From assembly GCA_930633495.1 (NCBI GenBank), contig CAKNFJ010000002.1, positions 682,001-746,000 on the forward strand: DNA of 64,000 nucleotides, written 5' to 3'. The notes beneath the pieces were generated by a model. It worked only from the letters and a program-made list of their open reading frames with translations. It did no database searches and had not been told where the DNA came from. This stretch comes from Hyphomicrobiales bacterium (GTDB taxonomy: Bacteria > Pseudomonadota > Alphaproteobacteria > Rhizobiales > Beijerinckiaceae). A program made the translations under genes and the position numbers. This document shows, piece after piece, positions 63,827 to 64,000 of the stretch. Numbering within the stretch: position 1 is the stretch's first letter; each line of letters starts with the position of its first letter.

Positions 63827-64000
63827 GCGCCTATCGAGAGCTGGCTCTTTTTATCAACGGCGAGTGGGAGGTGTCGACATCAGGCTCGCTGCTCCCAGTT
63901 GTAAATCCCGCAACGGGCGAGGCCATAGGCTCGTTGCCTGTGGCGACCATCGAGCAAATAGACAGTGCAGTCAAATCGGCCAGCCGCGCGTTCGCTGAAT
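63823..64000 (+). CDS. NAD(P)-dependent aldehyde dehydrogenase, 3' end outside window
   Basis: The first 59 residues are visible: LFINGEWEVSTSGSLLPVVN, PATGEAIGSLPVATIEQIDS and AVKSASRAFAE, the standard N-terminus of succinate-semialdehyde or aminoaldehyde dehydrogenases. It overlaps the aminotransferase stop by ATGA. Together they would turn an amine into a carboxylic acid, for example GABA to succinate; the exact substrate is not readable here. Confidence 0.85.
   Translation, partial: MSAYRELALFINGEWEVSTSGSLLPVVNPATGEAIGSLPVATIEQIDSAVKSASRAFAE

Overview
The window looks like part of a large extrachromosomal element (megaplasmid or chromid) of a high-GC alphaproteobacterium, most likely of the order Rhizobiales/Hyphomicrobiales. 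The clues are three GcrA-type regulators, a two-module cold-shock protein, an OmpA-family protein of the type seen in Rhizobiales, GTG and TTG starts, and a Dot/Icm-type (type IVB) conjugation core. I see no tRNA, rRNA, CRISPR array or recognisable replication origin.

Layout. 1-19.9 kb: genes of unknown function mixed with housekeeping-like genes (gcrA, an RNase J-type nuclease, adk, an adenine methyltransferase, ndk, an OmpA-family protein). 20-31 kb: a phosphoesterase, an HD-GYP phosphohydrolase, a DotB-like ATPase, two coiled-coil proteins, then dnaQ, a RusA-type resolvase and a UvrD-type helicase, divergent from dnaE (31.2-34.9 kb). 35-41.4 kb: a minus-strand Dot/Icm operon (DotI, DotH, DotG, DotF, an IcmJ/DotN-like protein, an unknown 471-residue protein and a tiny membrane protein). 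41.5-52.1 kb: SANT/GcrA-like regulators, acpP, an HNH nuclease, a cold-shock protein and a cytosine methyltransferase.

The most striking content is a family of twelve very divergent paralogues of about 325-375 residues, in six clusters (776-2877, 7346-10446, 12982-13989, 16939-17982, 47362-49487, 52281-55421). They often overlap by 1-4 nt in tandem. Most share four short motifs in the same order and nearly the same positions. I cannot tie them to a named family. A second unexplained pattern is a 9-bp word, CAWGGATTG, concentrated in intergenic regions.

From 55.5 kb the picture changes. A 3.23-kb Tn3-family element with 57-bp terminal repeats and only tnpA sits between two broken genes with no matching target duplication. 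To its right the sequence is visibly more AT-rich and carries a catabolic-looking set: a truncated FAD amino-acid oxidoreductase, a LysR regulator, a NodB-type deacetylase, a class III aminotransferase and the start of an aldehyde dehydrogenase.

Taken together, the left 55 kb reads as the backbone of a conjugative element that carries its own DNA polymerase subunits, nucleotide kinases, methyltransferases and regulators. The right 5 kb reads as an acquired amine or amino-acid utilisation segment.
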